Source: Dasypus novemcinctus
Taxonomy: Eukaryota > Chordata > Mammalia > Cingulata > Dasypodidae
Length of the DNA stretch: 64,000 bases
Assembly (NCBI RefSeq): GCF_030445035.2
Contig: NC_080698.1
Coordinates: 28,985,294-29,049,293 of the forward strand
Reading direction: 5' to 3'
Shown here: piece after piece, positions 45,185 through 55,917 of the stretch
Layout of the letters: every line of letters begins with the position of its first letter
Numbering within the stretch: the stretch's first letter is position 1
Made by a program: the position numbers and the translations under genes
The notes under the pieces: model-generated
Databases searched by the model: none
Seen by the model: only the letters and a program-made list of their open reading frames with translations
Told to the model about the DNA's origin: nothing

Positions 45185-46106
45185 ATTACATTTGTTAAAA
45201 GCTTACATGCTTTTTTGAATACTTTCTATGTATATGCCAGGTGCTAGAGATGGGAAGGTGAACTCCTTCAAGGAGTTAAAAAACATGGTATAAATATTTT
45301 TGTATAGCAAGGCAGGATTATGGTAAAAAATAATTAATGGCTGAAGTTTCTCAATCATATAGTAGCAGCGATATATGTCAATTGTATAGTTGAACAAGGG
45401 ATTTTAATTTGGTCCTATGTATACTCAAAATTTATTTCAAATCTGACAGTTTCATTTCCTGTTAGGTGCCTGGTGCCTCAATTCATTCCAAAGAATTATC
45501 TTTCAACCAACACTTTGCAAAAATTGTATGTTAGTTCATTATTAAATAACCTAACACAATTAGAGCCCAACATTGCTGATGTGTTCAATTTCAAAACCTC
45601 TAGCCTTTTGAATATAGCACAGAATAATTTATAATTCAACTTCACTGGATTTTTCAAATTTGATTTCATGCTATTTTAGCTGACTAGGAATTTAGAGAGC
45701 CTCAAGGTGCTAGGAAAATATAAGCAACTGAAAAAAGAAAAAGAATGTATTCTGACAACTTTACCAAAGAGCAATCACATTTGAAATTTAATAGAAACTG
45801 GGCAGTCATATAATGTTATGATACCATGTAATATCAAATTGATGCTTGCATAAACTGGGTTTGTTAATTATTACAGCCTATTACTTCTGTGTAGAAGTCA
45901 AACAGGTGGTGGGAAAGGTGATTATAAACCAAAGACTCAGAGGGTTGTATGCCAGCTTTACTGAAAAATATTTGCTGGCTTCAGGGCAAAGTAATGCAAG
46001 CCCCCTGGGATTAACAGAATCCTTACCTCATCAGCAATAAGGGTAGAATGAGCCCTTTAGGTTCTTTCCTGGCAAAGGAGAAAATAATGGAAAATTATCC
46101 TGGTAC
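45185..46106. other. Unassigned sequence
   Basis: No gene or repeat recognised. The 64-codon frame at 45846-46040 has no domain or context. Confidence 0.35.
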
Positions 46107-46296
46107 CTTGCTGTTGTAGTTTCCTAGGCTTCTGAAGCAAATATCATGAAATGGTTTGGGTTAAACAATGGGAATTTGTTCACTCATGATTTTGAGGCTG
46201 GTACCTTGCTGTTGTAGTTTCCTAGGCTTCTGAAGCAAATATCATGAAATGGGTTGGATTAAACAATGGTACTTTGTTTACTCATGATTTTGAGGC
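46101..46296. repeat. 98-bp tandem duplication over an LTR border
   Basis: Two units with a 98-bp period (46101-46198, 46199-46296), each starting tggtaccttgctgttg and sharing 'ggcttctgaagcaaatatca'. Each unit holds 11 bp of pre-LTR flank plus the first 87 bp of the LTR, so the event followed integration. ctgg occurs at both breakpoints. Confidence 0.95.
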
Positions 46297-46651
46297 TGGA
46301 GAGATGTCCAAATCAAGGCATAATTAAGGCAAGGCTTTCTCCCTGAAGGATGTGGCTTCCTGGGCTGGCTGTCACATGGTAAGGCACATGGCAGAGTCTC
46401 CTCATCTCTTCCTTCTCTCTCCCAGTTTCCATTTCAGCTTACTTCCTGTGGCTTTCCTCTCTCTGTTTGAATTTCATTCTGCTTATATAGGACTTCAGTA
46501 ATAGGATTAAGATTCATTCTGATTGAGATGGGTCACACCTTAATTGAAAGAGCCTCATCAAAAGGTCCTACTTAAAATGGGGTCACACCCACAGGAGTCA
46601 TACATTTAAGAACATGTTTTTCTGGAGTACACACAGCTTCAAATCACCACA
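46112..46651 (-). mobile_element. MaLR/ERVL-like solo LTR (subfamily B)
   Basis: TGTTGTAGTTTCC...AAATCACCACA with a perfect 5-bp duplication cttgc (46107-46111, 46652-46656). Reversed, it shares the 3' 'ccaacccatttca' and 'ctaggaaactacaaca' text with subfamily B. The left border was duplicated after insertion (see the repeat entry). Confidence 0.88.
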
Positions 46652-46656
46652 CTTGC

Positions 46657-47140
46657 ACTTAAAGCTCAAAACCAAAATGGTTTGACAAATCTAGTGAAAA
46701 CATAGTTTCAGTGAAATATAATATGGGATGTTTAAATATAAATTCACCTGATAAGCCGAGAAATTTACAGAATTGACCCATGAAAATCATGTGGGTTAAA
46801 GAAGAGAAACCATATACTACTGGAATTTTCCTGTTGGAGAAAACAATAAGTGAATATTTCCCCAGTGCAGGTTTATGTAAGTTTCTTTGCTTCCACCTTT
46901 ACTTCAGTTACTCAAATCTTTTTCACTATTTTTAATGAATTGCTCCATCTTCATTTATTAGCCAGTTAATCTGAACAGTCTAGTATTAACATACATGTCC
47001 AGGCTAATTTTCCAGCTTTTTCAATTCCACTCATTCTTCTTTTCTGGCTCTCTAGGTCTTCCTGCTTTCCCCTGGTCACATCTCATTGTTTTAAGTTTCC
47101 ACAATTTGGTATTTACTATTCACCTTTATTCTGTATTATC
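46657..47140. other. Unassigned sequence
   Basis: No gene or repeat recognised. Confidence 0.35.
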
Positions 47141-47144
47141 TATG

Positions 47145-47400
47145 TGATAAAGCCCTGCCCATCCTTCAAAACACATTTCTAATGTTCTCTCCTCTATGAG
47201 GCCTCAGCTGCCTTCCACAGACTACTCTCGCCTTCAATGTTTATATTATCCTAAAATTATTCCTTTTTGTGTGGCTGCCAAATTGGACCGTGAACTTCAA
47301 GTGAGATAGGACTAGATCTCATTCATTTTTGAATCTTCAGGGCCCAGCACAGGCCTGTCACATAGTAGGTATGTCATAGATGTTTGTTGGATGCAGAACA
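47145..47400 (+). mobile_element. L2 LINE 3' end
   Basis: 'gcccatccttcaaaacacat', 'tctcctctatgaggcctcag', 'gaatcttcagggcccagcac' and 'gtcacatagtaggtatgtca' are classic L2 3' text. Confidence 0.85.
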
Positions 47401-48253
47401 TCATAAATGGTGGTTAGTGCCTTGCCCGAAGACATTTGGCCAAGGCACAGGGCAACTAAAATCTGGCTTTCCCTGGTATGTTCCCTGATATGGGGCTGTA
47501 GCCATCCTAAGGAGGGCATCTATTTTGTGATTTTCTATCAAGGAGGGCCACTTTTGGAAGTTTCCATAGAGGCATGCTGTGGACTAATAGCAGATCTGGT
47601 TGGATGGATGGAAATAAACAAGTGAATGAAGTTCTCCATAATCTCCTAAAACTATTAAAAATAAAAACTGCAAGATGCTTTTTTGGACTAAAACCACCTA
47701 GTCTAGTTAACAAAACTCATCAAATGCAACAGTAATTTTTCGTCTCTTTAGTCTAGTCAATGTGTTGACTAACTGTAAAGGATAAATCCTAGTATCTGCA
47801 TCTTAGATTGCATTGACAATTCTATTGTCAATGGCACTGAGTGGTATTATTTTGAATGTAAGCGTTTATGACCATGATTTTGTGTGTGGGTACTGCCGAC
47901 CTTTTTCTCTCCACTGATTAGTGGCACTGTTTGGTCATCCTATAGGGATGCTGAAATGTGTCTACACAGTGTTCATGAACTGTTATGTAAGCATCTTTGT
48001 GCTCAGTAAAAGTATGGTCCTAAGATAGTAACATGAAAGCCACTACAATAAAAAATAAATTTAAAAATTTCCAGGCAAAAGATAGACTTTTTAGTTGATT
48101 GAAAAAATATTTTGACTAGAGTGGCTTTGTCTCACCATATTGGAAATGCTAAATGCTATAATGTAACACCCCATTAAATATCATTAGCAAATCAGATGGG
48201 AATGATAAATATGCTCTCATTCATTCATTCAAAAATATTTATATTTCTCTAGG
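47401..48253. other. Unassigned sequence
   Basis: No recognisable repeat or gene. Frames at 47407-47625 (plus) and 47507-47713 (minus) overlap one another without domain support. Confidence 0.35.
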
Positions 48254-48266
48254 CCTTAATTTTTTT

Positions 48267-48368
48267 AATTAAAAAATATTTATTTTCTTTGAGGTGCCAG
48301 GGTGAGGAATCAAACCCAGGACCTGATATGTGGGAAGCCAGTGCTCAACCACTGAGCTACATTGGCCG
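48267..48368 (-). mobile_element. Short tRNA-like SINE monomer
   Basis: 'gaggtgccagggtgaggaat', 'caaacccaggacctgatatg' and 'caaccactgagctacattgg' are the reverse of a tRNA-Ala-like SINE head. Similar sequence, ccttaattttttt (48254-48266) and ccttaactttatt (48369-48381), flanks it. Confidence 0.8.
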
Positions 48369-48381
48369 CCTTAACTTTATT

Positions 48382-49260
48382 TTTAAAGAAGTTTTAGATT
48401 ACATAAAAGTTATATCAAAAATATAGGGGATTCCCAAAAACCCACACCTCCCTTCTCACATTTTATTAATAATATCTAACATTAGTTTTGTACATTTGTT
48501 ACAGCTGATAAACAAATATTGAAGGATTGCTACTAACTGTGGTCTGTAGTTTACATTATGGTTTACATTTTGCACTGTGCAATTTTATAGGTTTTATCAA
48601 AATGTATAATGGCCTGTATCCATCATTGTAATGTCATGTAGAAGTACTCCAATGCCCTAAAAATGCCCAATGTTCTACCTATTCTTGCTTCTCCTCACCT
48701 GAACCTTTGGTAACAACTATCTTTACATCAGTGTTACAAGTTCTTCTGTTACTACAATGTTATTAAGTCTACTTTGGTCCATGGTTGCATTCTCCTCTTA
48801 AGTTTGTTCATTCTTCAATCTTGAGGATTTGGGGATGGTGATGTCTGCTCTGCTTCAGATAGAGAGGGGGCTTAGATCTTATGGGGCAGATGGAAGGAAT
48901 TGTTTTGTTTGCAGTTGTAAATACTTTTTGCTTTTTTGGGATGTAGGCTGTCCATCATCATCATTTTGTTAGTTTCCTGGGCGAGTCCGATGAACTGGAG
49001 AGTAGGTGTCGGCTGCAACTCTGCTGAGATTCAGGACTCAATTGGCATATGAAAAGACTGAAGATTTAAGTCTCTGAGACATATATTTATTGGGCATAGT
49101 GCTAATTATAGGTTCAAATAAAAGGAGTAGAAGAATCATGTGTAGGGAAATTATAAATGAGTCTAACTGTTACATAAGGGAGATAGATTATCATACATTC
49201 CAAGGAAAGGCACACCAACAGGGATCTGATTTCATGGGGTTGTGTGCTTTGTCTAGGGCT
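48382..49260 (-). mobile_element. L1 3' UTR fragment
   Basis: Same long 3' UTR type as at 31.8-34.5 kb: 'gttttagattacataaaagt', 'tagtttacattatggtttac' and 'gttccatggttgcattctcc'-like blocks in the same order. A SINE sits at its left end. Confidence 0.75.
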
Positions 49261-49524
49261 TAATTTAATGCTTAACTATATATTACATCTAGTACTCTAC
49301 GTAGACACTCAATAAATACCTGTTGACTTGACATTATTCATGTATACCTTACCATTCTTCATCAATATTTGTGAAGCACTATGTTAAGTCCTAAGGATAC
49401 GTTAATGATCAATACAGATACAACCTCAGCCCTCTTGATGCATAAAACAATTTACCCATTTTATAGTTTTCCTCTGAATGATAGTAAACCTATTCTTAAA
49501 CATTCCAGTGAAGGAGGTGTTAAA

Positions 49525-49657
49525 TGAGTGGTTCTAAATCCTGGCCACACTTTAGAAACACCTAAGATGCTTTTTGAAAATACCCAGACCTGGGCCCTAA
49601 CCCAGACCAATTAAATCAAAATCAATGAGCAAGGGGCCCAGGCATAGTTAATTTTTT
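49525..49657. mobile_element. hAT MITE (MER5/MER20-like), left part
   Basis: 'gtggttctaaatcctggcca', 'aatacccagacctgggccct', 'agaccaattaaatcaaaatc' and 'gggcccaggcatagtt' match a mammal-wide MITE. It appears to resume after 50203 ('catagttaatgttttaaagt'), so the L1 and SINEs between are later insertions. Confidence 0.6.
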
Positions 49658-50006
49658 AAAAATAAAATTTTATTGAAGTTTATCATTCTACATGAAAATA
49701 CAAGTGACAAGCCAAGCTTGCATATCATCATACAGGGTCTTCATATATCACCCCACCACCAGCACCTTGCAGTGTTGTGAAATATTTGTCACAAACTATG
49801 AAAGAGCATCATCGAAATATTACTGCTAACTATAGCCCATATCTTACATTTGGAGTATTTCCCCCACAGCCCACCCTGCCCACCCTGTTATTAATATCCT
49901 ATATTATCATTATATATTTATAGTTCTTGAGAGAATGTTCTCATATTTGTTTTGTTAACTTCAGTTCATCTTCCACTGAAGGATTTCCTGTGTCATATAG
50001 TCCCAA
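49658..50006 (-). mobile_element. L1 3' end inserted in MITE
   Basis: 'aaataaaattttattgaagt', 'caagcttgcatatcatcata' and 'actatagcccatatcttaca' read as a minus-strand L1 3' UTR. Target copies aggcatagttaattttt (about 49640-49656) and aggcataggtaattttt (50007-50023) flank it. Confidence 0.7.
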
Positions 50007-50020
50007 GGCATAGGTAATTT

Positions 50021-50202
50021 TTTTTTTTTTTTTTTTTTTTTTGAGGTACTGGGAGCCAAGGATTGAAACTGGGACCTTGTACGTGGGAAGCCGGCATTCA
50101 ACCACTCAACCACTGGACCACATCGGTCCCCGAGTTCTTCGCTTTTTTTTAGGAGGCACCAGTGACCAAACTGGGGACTCCCATGTGAGACATCCGCTCC
50201 CC
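50021..50202 (-). mobile_element. Two tRNA-like SINE units
   Basis: T run (50018-50042), then a reversed head ('ggtactgggagccaaggatt' to 'cactggaccacatcggtccc', to about 50131), then a shorter second unit ('gtgaccaaactggggactcc' to 'catccgctccccc'). The target text catag(g/t)taat occurs at both ends (50009 and 50203). Confidence 0.8.
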
Positions 50203-50214
50203 CATAGTTAATGT

Positions 50215-51180
50215 TTTAAAGTAGCCAGGCTTGAGACTAGTAAATGAAACCTATCTTTCAGTGGATCACCATCCTTTTATCTGCAATTTTTCTTTATGAG
50301 CTAACAAATTTTTTAAATTTCCTTTACCTCCTGATAATGGGCCAGCCCAACCTCCGAACCTAGGTCTGATGTTATCTCTCTACTCCCTCCAAAGTAGGTT
50401 TATCTTTATTAAGAGTAAAAGTGTTGACTCTTGACAGAGTCTTATAGGCTGACCCCATGATGAATAATCAATACACAATAACTTCCTCTCTCCAAGCAGA
50501 GCTCAGGGTCGACGGTAGCTGATTCCGGTTGTTCGATAAAGTACTCAAAGACACTTGTTTCAGTGGCTCTTCAAATTTTGTGTAATCATTTGATTTGCTC
50601 CAACAGCATTCAAGTCTTGCCTCTTTATTGTTTTAGCAAATTCAATTTACAATTACTTTTAATAGGAAAAGCCTAAGAGATTCAGTTTAATGCCTTATTA
50701 GCTGTAAAATAAACCGCTGTTTCAACTGCCTGGTGTGAGGAGCAGTGAAAATGTTTCTGTTTCTTGTCTAAACATCCTCTCTGAGTTTCTGATCAGTGAC
50801 AGCTTCTTCATTTGCAGGGCTGTCTTCACAATATCTGTCCTGTAGGCTCCTAATCATTGTGCACAAATTCGATTTACATTTCCCACCAGTGTCAGGGATT
50901 CTTGCTGGTAAAAACAGGATACTTTAAAAACAGATTACTTCCAGCAATGAATTTTGTTCATCAAGTATGGGTCCATGCAAAAGACAATTTCCAAATCTCC
51001 TAATGAAGCAGATCTTGTTTTTAAATCAAGGGACAAAATGACCATTGCTGCAGGCTGATCTTATTGGGGGGAGAGGGGAGAATTTATTGCTGTATTGTTT
51101 GAATCATTTATCATAAAGTATTTAGGTATCTCTGGGAAACTAGATTTTAAAAATGAAAAAAAATCTTCACTACTTGAACT
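50215..51180. other. Repeat-poor unassigned block
   Basis: Apart from MITE continuation at the left, I recognise no repeat in about 50240-51060. The sequence is AT-rich with balanced complexity and several homeodomain-like TAAT cores ('caattacttttaatagg', 'gccttattagctg'). It has no coding character. Candidate conserved non-coding DNA, unproven. Confidence 0.4.
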
Positions 51181-51184
51181 ATAA

Positions 51185-51705
51185 TAGACCTTCTTACAAG
51201 GTCCTACAATGTCTTGCCAGCATCACCTTCTTCGACTTCATCTTTGGCCCTCACCTCTAGTTCACAGTGCTCCAGCCCCTGGCCTTACTCTGCCCAGCTA
51301 GCATGCCAACCTTGATCCCACATCGTGGCATTTACATTTATTGATAGACTGATATTATCTCACATTTTTGCCGGGCTAGTTCCTTCTCATCATCCAAGTT
51401 TCTGATTATTACCAAATCAGAGAAACCTTCTCTGACTTCCTTCTTCCCTTCTTCCCCCTTCAGTCACACTTTATCCCTTTATCCTGCTCTATTTTTATCA
51501 CCATACTCACCTCTTAGTACGTGATATTATTATTAGTTTTGTCTATTTTTAATTGCCAATCAGTCTCCCCCTCTTCTCACCCTCAAACACTAGAACGTAA
51601 ACTCCACAGAAGAAGGGACCTTTGCAAATGATTGTCTCTTTTTCCCCTGCAGTGACTGGCACATAGTTGGCAATCAAAATAGATATTAGATGAACAAATT
51701 ACTGA
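51185..51705 (+). mobile_element. L2 LINE fragment
   Basis: About 520 bp of L2 3' sequence: 'cagcccctggccttactctg', 'aaaccttctctgacttcctt', 'aaactccacagaagaaggga' and the end 'actggcacatagttggcaat'. One of the longest L2 pieces in the window. Confidence 0.83.
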
Positions 51706-51714
51706 AACAGTGCT

Positions 51715-52150
51715 CTGTTTATTAAATATTGCAGTGTAACAAACTATCCCAAAACTAAGTAGCTAAAAACAAACCATTTCTCTTTTCTCTGGCTTCTGTG
51801 GGTGTTTGGGCAGTTCCTCTGTTCTGGGTGGGGGGGCGGGTTGGGGGGGCGGAGGGGGCTTGGCTGGGGCAGCTGAGGTGGCTGGGACTCTTTACACATA
51901 GTCTTTCATTCTAAGCTTCTTCAGTCCTTGTGATCATGGGGGTCAAGAGAGGGCATCGCTGCTGCAAGGCTTCTTAATTTAAGGCCTATGCTTTGGAACT
52001 CACACGAAGTCACCCATGCCAGTTTCATTTAGTTAAAGAAAATCATGAGGTTAGCCCAAATCCAAAGAGCAGAGAAACAGAATGTACCTCCTAATGGGAA
52101 GAGTGGTCAAAGGGTGTGGGCACAGGTAGGTGTGATTCATTGAGCAGTCA
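51715..52150 (-). mobile_element. MLT1-type MaLR LTR
   Basis: 'attgcagtgtaacaaactat', 'cccaaaactaagtagct' and 'aaccatttctcttttctc' follow antisense MLT1. A strongly G-rich run (51826-51858) has arisen within it. Confidence 0.72.
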
Positions 52151-52199
52151 TTAATATAATGATCTTCCCCAATCCCCAAATGATATATTTTTATGCAAA

Positions 52200-52345
52200 T
52201 GGTCCATATGACCTATGTATGAATGTAAGCTTTTGGGACATAGGGTTTATCTCTTATACACTTATATTTCCAACAGTTTCCCTTCTTCTGCTTCTCATAA
52301 TACTCTGCACACCACAGACACTCCATAAATGCCTCATTATTTTTT
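52200..52345 (+). mobile_element. L2 LINE 3' end
   Basis: 'atgtaagcttttgggacata', 'gggtttatctcttatacact' and 'acagacactccataaatgcc' fit the L2 terminus. Confidence 0.6.
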
Positions 52346-52954
52346 GCTGCCACTGTTCTAATTGCACTGCTGTATTTAATATAACTTTTAGTTTTACACT
52401 CATATCAGTGGATGTGCAAGGATTCTCCAAAGACCTTAGGTACATCATTTCAAGAAAATGGGAGTAGATTCTGGAATAAATTATATTGATTTTAATTCAG
52501 ACATTTAAATTTGTTTTGTTTATTGCTTTTACAATGAAAGGATTGATCGCGACAAGGCAAACAGAGCAAAAATAGATTCACTTTATGGAACTCACAGTGA
52601 CCTGATTACAAAACATGGTAGTTAGGAGAAAAATAATCTTACTTCCTATTTCATTATGAATATTTTTCCTTTAAAAAATTTATTGGTTTAATATAGTAAG
52701 TAAAGAAGACGATGGATTTTATTTTGTGTTGTGCAGAATGGTTTGGGGGCAGTTAGGAAACACATTTCTTAGAATATTTCTTATTCATGATTGCAAAGCT
52801 TATTTTGATCAAGAAAGTACCTCGCACTGTTAAATACTTTCTAGGTTGGATGAGCAACAATCTAATGGTCAATCAGACAATTCATAATAAATGCCATTTT
52901 GGAACTTTATTTCCTGAAATAAATGTTGAAATGTTATTAGTATTCGAATAAATC
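52346..52954. other. Repeat-poor unassigned block
   Basis: No repeat or coding region recognised. The 102-codon frame at 52159-52467 starts in L2 and ends here with no domain. Contains several AT-rich, TAAT/ATTA-bearing patches that could be regulatory, but this is not shown. Confidence 0.35.
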
Positions 52955-53430
52955 TGTGAGAGTTTGAGGCTGGATGAACCCCAGAAAATCATATTCTTAA
53001 ATCTAATCCATTCCGTGGGTATAAACCTATCGCAAGTGGAATCTTTTGATTAGGTTACTGCAGTTAAGGGCATTTGATTAGGTTACTAAAGTAAAGTGTG
53101 GGCCAGGATGGGTCTTAATCCTCTTGCTGCAATCCCTTTCCTTTATAAATGGGACAAATAGAGACAGAGTCAGAGAGAAAGTCAGGGGAAGCCATAAGCT
53201 GAAGGCAAGAAACCAGAAAGAGAACAGAGAGATCAGCAGAGGCTGCCATGTGCCTTGCCATGTGAGAAAGGCGACGAGCTGCTGGTATTCAGGGAGAAAG
53301 CATCACCTGGTGATGCCTTGACTTGGACATTTTTCCCAGCTTCAAACTATAACCTTGCAACCTAATCCCCATTGTAAAAGCCAACCCATTTCTGGTGCAC
53401 TGCATTTTGGCAGACTAGCAAACTAAAATT
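52955..53430 (+). mobile_element. MaLR/ERVL-like solo LTR (subfamily B)
   Basis: TGTGAGAGTTTGAGGCTGG to GCAAACTAAAATT. Shares 'ataaacctatcgcaagtgga', 'ctgccatgtgccttgccatg' and 'gtaaaagccaacccatttct' with 26411-26895. No clear 5-bp duplication. The 65-codon frame here is chance. Confidence 0.82.
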
Positions 53431-53870
53431 CTTTTCTTAACATAAAAAGAACACTCACCTTTGATTTGGAAAGTTTCTAACAATACAGAAAGGACCAGAT
53501 GGGAAAGTAAAAATTACCTGATCTCCTGCAATCTCCTCTTGACTATTGGTAATTAAGATATAAAACCTAGAATTTAATTAAGGTTTCAACTCTCCCTATT
53601 TGAACTCAGGAGACAAATAAATTTGGGTGCATTTTATGGTAACCCCTTCACTATCCAAATTGCTGCTACTCTCAATCCAAAATCAGGGACCAAATAGATT
53701 TGAACAGCACATAATCCCTTGTAATCTGATTTTGCTTTGCAAATCCTCTCTGGCCAATAACCAATTTTGATAGCAAGGGATACTTGCATATATGTTATCT
53801 ATGCTATATAAAGAAATGGAGATCCTCCTGATCCAATGGTTCATACTGCATGTAAGTTACTTTTACACTT
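53431..53870. other. Unassigned sequence
   Basis: No gene or repeat recognised. Confidence 0.35.
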
Positions 53871-53880
53871 AAAAATATAT

Positions 53881-54306
53881 GGTGGGGAAGCGGACTTGGC
53901 CCAGTGGTTAGGGCATCTGTCTACCACATGGGAGGTCCGCGGTTCAAACCCCAGGCCTCCTTGACCCTTGTGGAGCTGGCCCACGTGCAGTGCTGATGCG
54001 TGCAAGGAGTGCCCTGCCACACAGGGGTGTCCCCGCATAGGGAGCCCCATGCACAAGGAGTGCGTCCCATAAGGAGAGCTGCCCAGCAAAGAAGCAAGTG
54101 CAGCCTGCCCAAGAATGGTGCTGCACACACAGAGAGTTGACGCAGCAAGATGACGCAACAAAAAGAAACACAGATTCCCGTGCCACTGACAACAACAGAA
54201 GCGGACAAAAAAGAACATGCAGCAAATAGACACAGAGAACAGACAGCTGGGGCAGGGTGGGGGGGAAGGGGAAATAAATAAATAAATAAATAAATACATC
54301 TTTTAG
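53881..54306 (+). mobile_element. tRNA-derived SINE, monomeric
   Basis: 'ggggaagcggacttggccca' head, 'ggtccgcggttcaaacccca' B box and (aaat)n tail, flanked by aaaaatatat (53871-53880, 54307-54316). The 210-codon minus-strand frame spanning 53921-54553 crosses this and the next SINE and is a shadow. Confidence 0.95.
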
Positions 54307-54316
54307 AAAAATATAT

Positions 54317-54725
54317 TGTGGGGACGCAAATGTGGCTTAAGAAATTGGACACCTGCCTACCACACAGGAGGTCCTGGGTTCTCTTCCTGATGCCTCTTAA
54401 AAAGACAACCAAGAGCTGACACAATGGGCTGGCATGGTAAGCTGATGCAACAAGATGACATAATGAGGTGACATAATGAGATGATGCGACGAGATCACAC
54501 AATGAGTAGACGCAATGAGTAGACACAACAAGCAGGGAGTGGAGATGGCTCAAGTGATTGGGTGCCTCTCTCCCACATGGGAGGTCCTGGGTTCAGTTCC
54601 TGCTATCTCCTAAAAAGAAGGTGAGCAGACATAGAGAGCATACAATGAACAGACACAGAGAGCAGACAGCAGCACAAACAATGAGGGGGGAGGGAGAAAT
54701 AAATAAAAAGAAAATGAACCTTAAA

Positions 54726-54755
<30 letters not shown>
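54317..54755 (+). mobile_element. Dimeric tRNA SINE
   Basis: Left head 'ggacgcaaatgtggcttaag' (54322), then imperfect 'gatgacataatgag' repeats (54435-54525), junction 'aacaagcagggagtggagat' (54527-54546), right head and tail. It follows the preceding SINE directly; a TA run (54734-54762) closes the tail, perhaps grown from the atatat target. Confidence 0.85.
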
Positions 54756-54760
<5 letters not shown>

Positions 54761-54766
<6 letters not shown>

Positions 54767-55570
54767 AGGGAAGATTGCAGCTGGGGAGCATAGTTTGTCA
54801 GTCTTTGTGAATCCACCCCCCCCCCCCCAGAAACAAAATAGAACAACTAGAAAGAAAAAGCAAAAACCTGTGGAAAGTATTTAGCACAAAACCAAGTCAC
54901 CAGATCTCTTCCAAATGCCACATTCAGTCCATGAAGAGAAGTGTTTGGAGACAATTAATACATATGATGTGATAAGTGCTCAATGCCAAGCACTATCTGG
55001 CTGGAGTGGAGGGTTCCTATGATGACTTCAGAGGGCACCAAAGAATATTTTCAACAAAAAATGCCAGGCCAGCTGCTTAGGGGCAACCTTCACAGAGTTT
55101 ATTTTTTTTGCATTACCCACATTCTTCTAGTATTTAGTTTACTCTTATTCAAACATCTTTTCACTTGGCAAGATTTGTTGTTGTGTGGCTGGCATGATAT
55201 TAGCTGCACATATCTGATATTCTGTAATTCCAAGAGTTGCTTTTTACTTTTGGAAGATCAGTGACCAAATAGGGGATCTTGTCATTCATCTACACCATAT
55301 TGGACATCAATGACTAACTACTGAGTTAATCCTTAATAGTAGGTCCAAAATGTGAGTTAGAATTCATTCTTTGACTCCTCCACAACTGTGGCTCTTTAAA
55401 AACATTTTTTTTCAACAAAGGGCACCATATGCACAAATTGGGGCACCATATGTACAAATAGTTGCAAGTTTTAGATAGTAGATGTTTAGATGCAAAACTA
55501 TGATAGTTAAACCCATTATTCTTATGTTCTGACCCTTGCTATACTCCAACCTATATGTTAGATAGAGTTT
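54761..55570. other. Unassigned sequence
   Basis: No gene recognised. Short features only: a run of C at about 54818-54829 and a direct repeat 'gggcaccatatg' near 55419 and 55440. The 93-codon frame at 54983-55264 lacks support. Confidence 0.35.
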
Positions 55571-55586
55571 AAAAGACTAAATTAAA

Positions 55587-55897
55587 CTGGGAAGAGGATG
55601 TAGTTCAAGTGATTGAGCTCCCGCCTATCACACTGGTGCCTCCTAAAGAAGACAGCGTGCTGGAGTGATGGGAAGGTGCAGCAGGCTGACACAACAAGAG
55701 ACACAAGAGAAAGAACATAATGAGAGACACAACAAAGCAGGGAGCAGAGGTGGCTCAAATGATTAGGTACCTCTGTCCCACATCAGACATCCCAGATTCA
55801 GTTTCTGGTGCCTCCAAAAGAAAAAAGGAAGACAACAGACACAGCAAGTGCAAAAAATGAGGGGGTGGGGAGAAAGAAATAAAATTAATCTTAAAAG
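55587..55897 (+). mobile_element. Dimeric tRNA SINE
   Basis: Left head 'ctgggaagaggatgtagttc', junction 'aacaaagcagggagcagagg' (55731-55750), right head and A-rich tail. The flanking aaaagacta (55571-55579, 55898-55906) occurs once on each side of the pair, supporting a single insertion of a dimer. Confidence 0.85.
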
Positions 55898-55917
55898 AAA
55901 AGACTACTAAAGAGTTA

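Noticed and set aside
46101..46296. CRISPR-like or satellite array
   Set aside because: Only two units occur, they cross an LTR border, and the genome is mammalian.
53921..54553. 210-codon minus-strand open frame, longest in the window
   Set aside because: It lies antisense to two plus-strand SINEs. Similar antisense frames (90-160 codons) occur in the other SINE copies at 16.4-17.4, 20.5 and 40.6 kb, and it has no domain.
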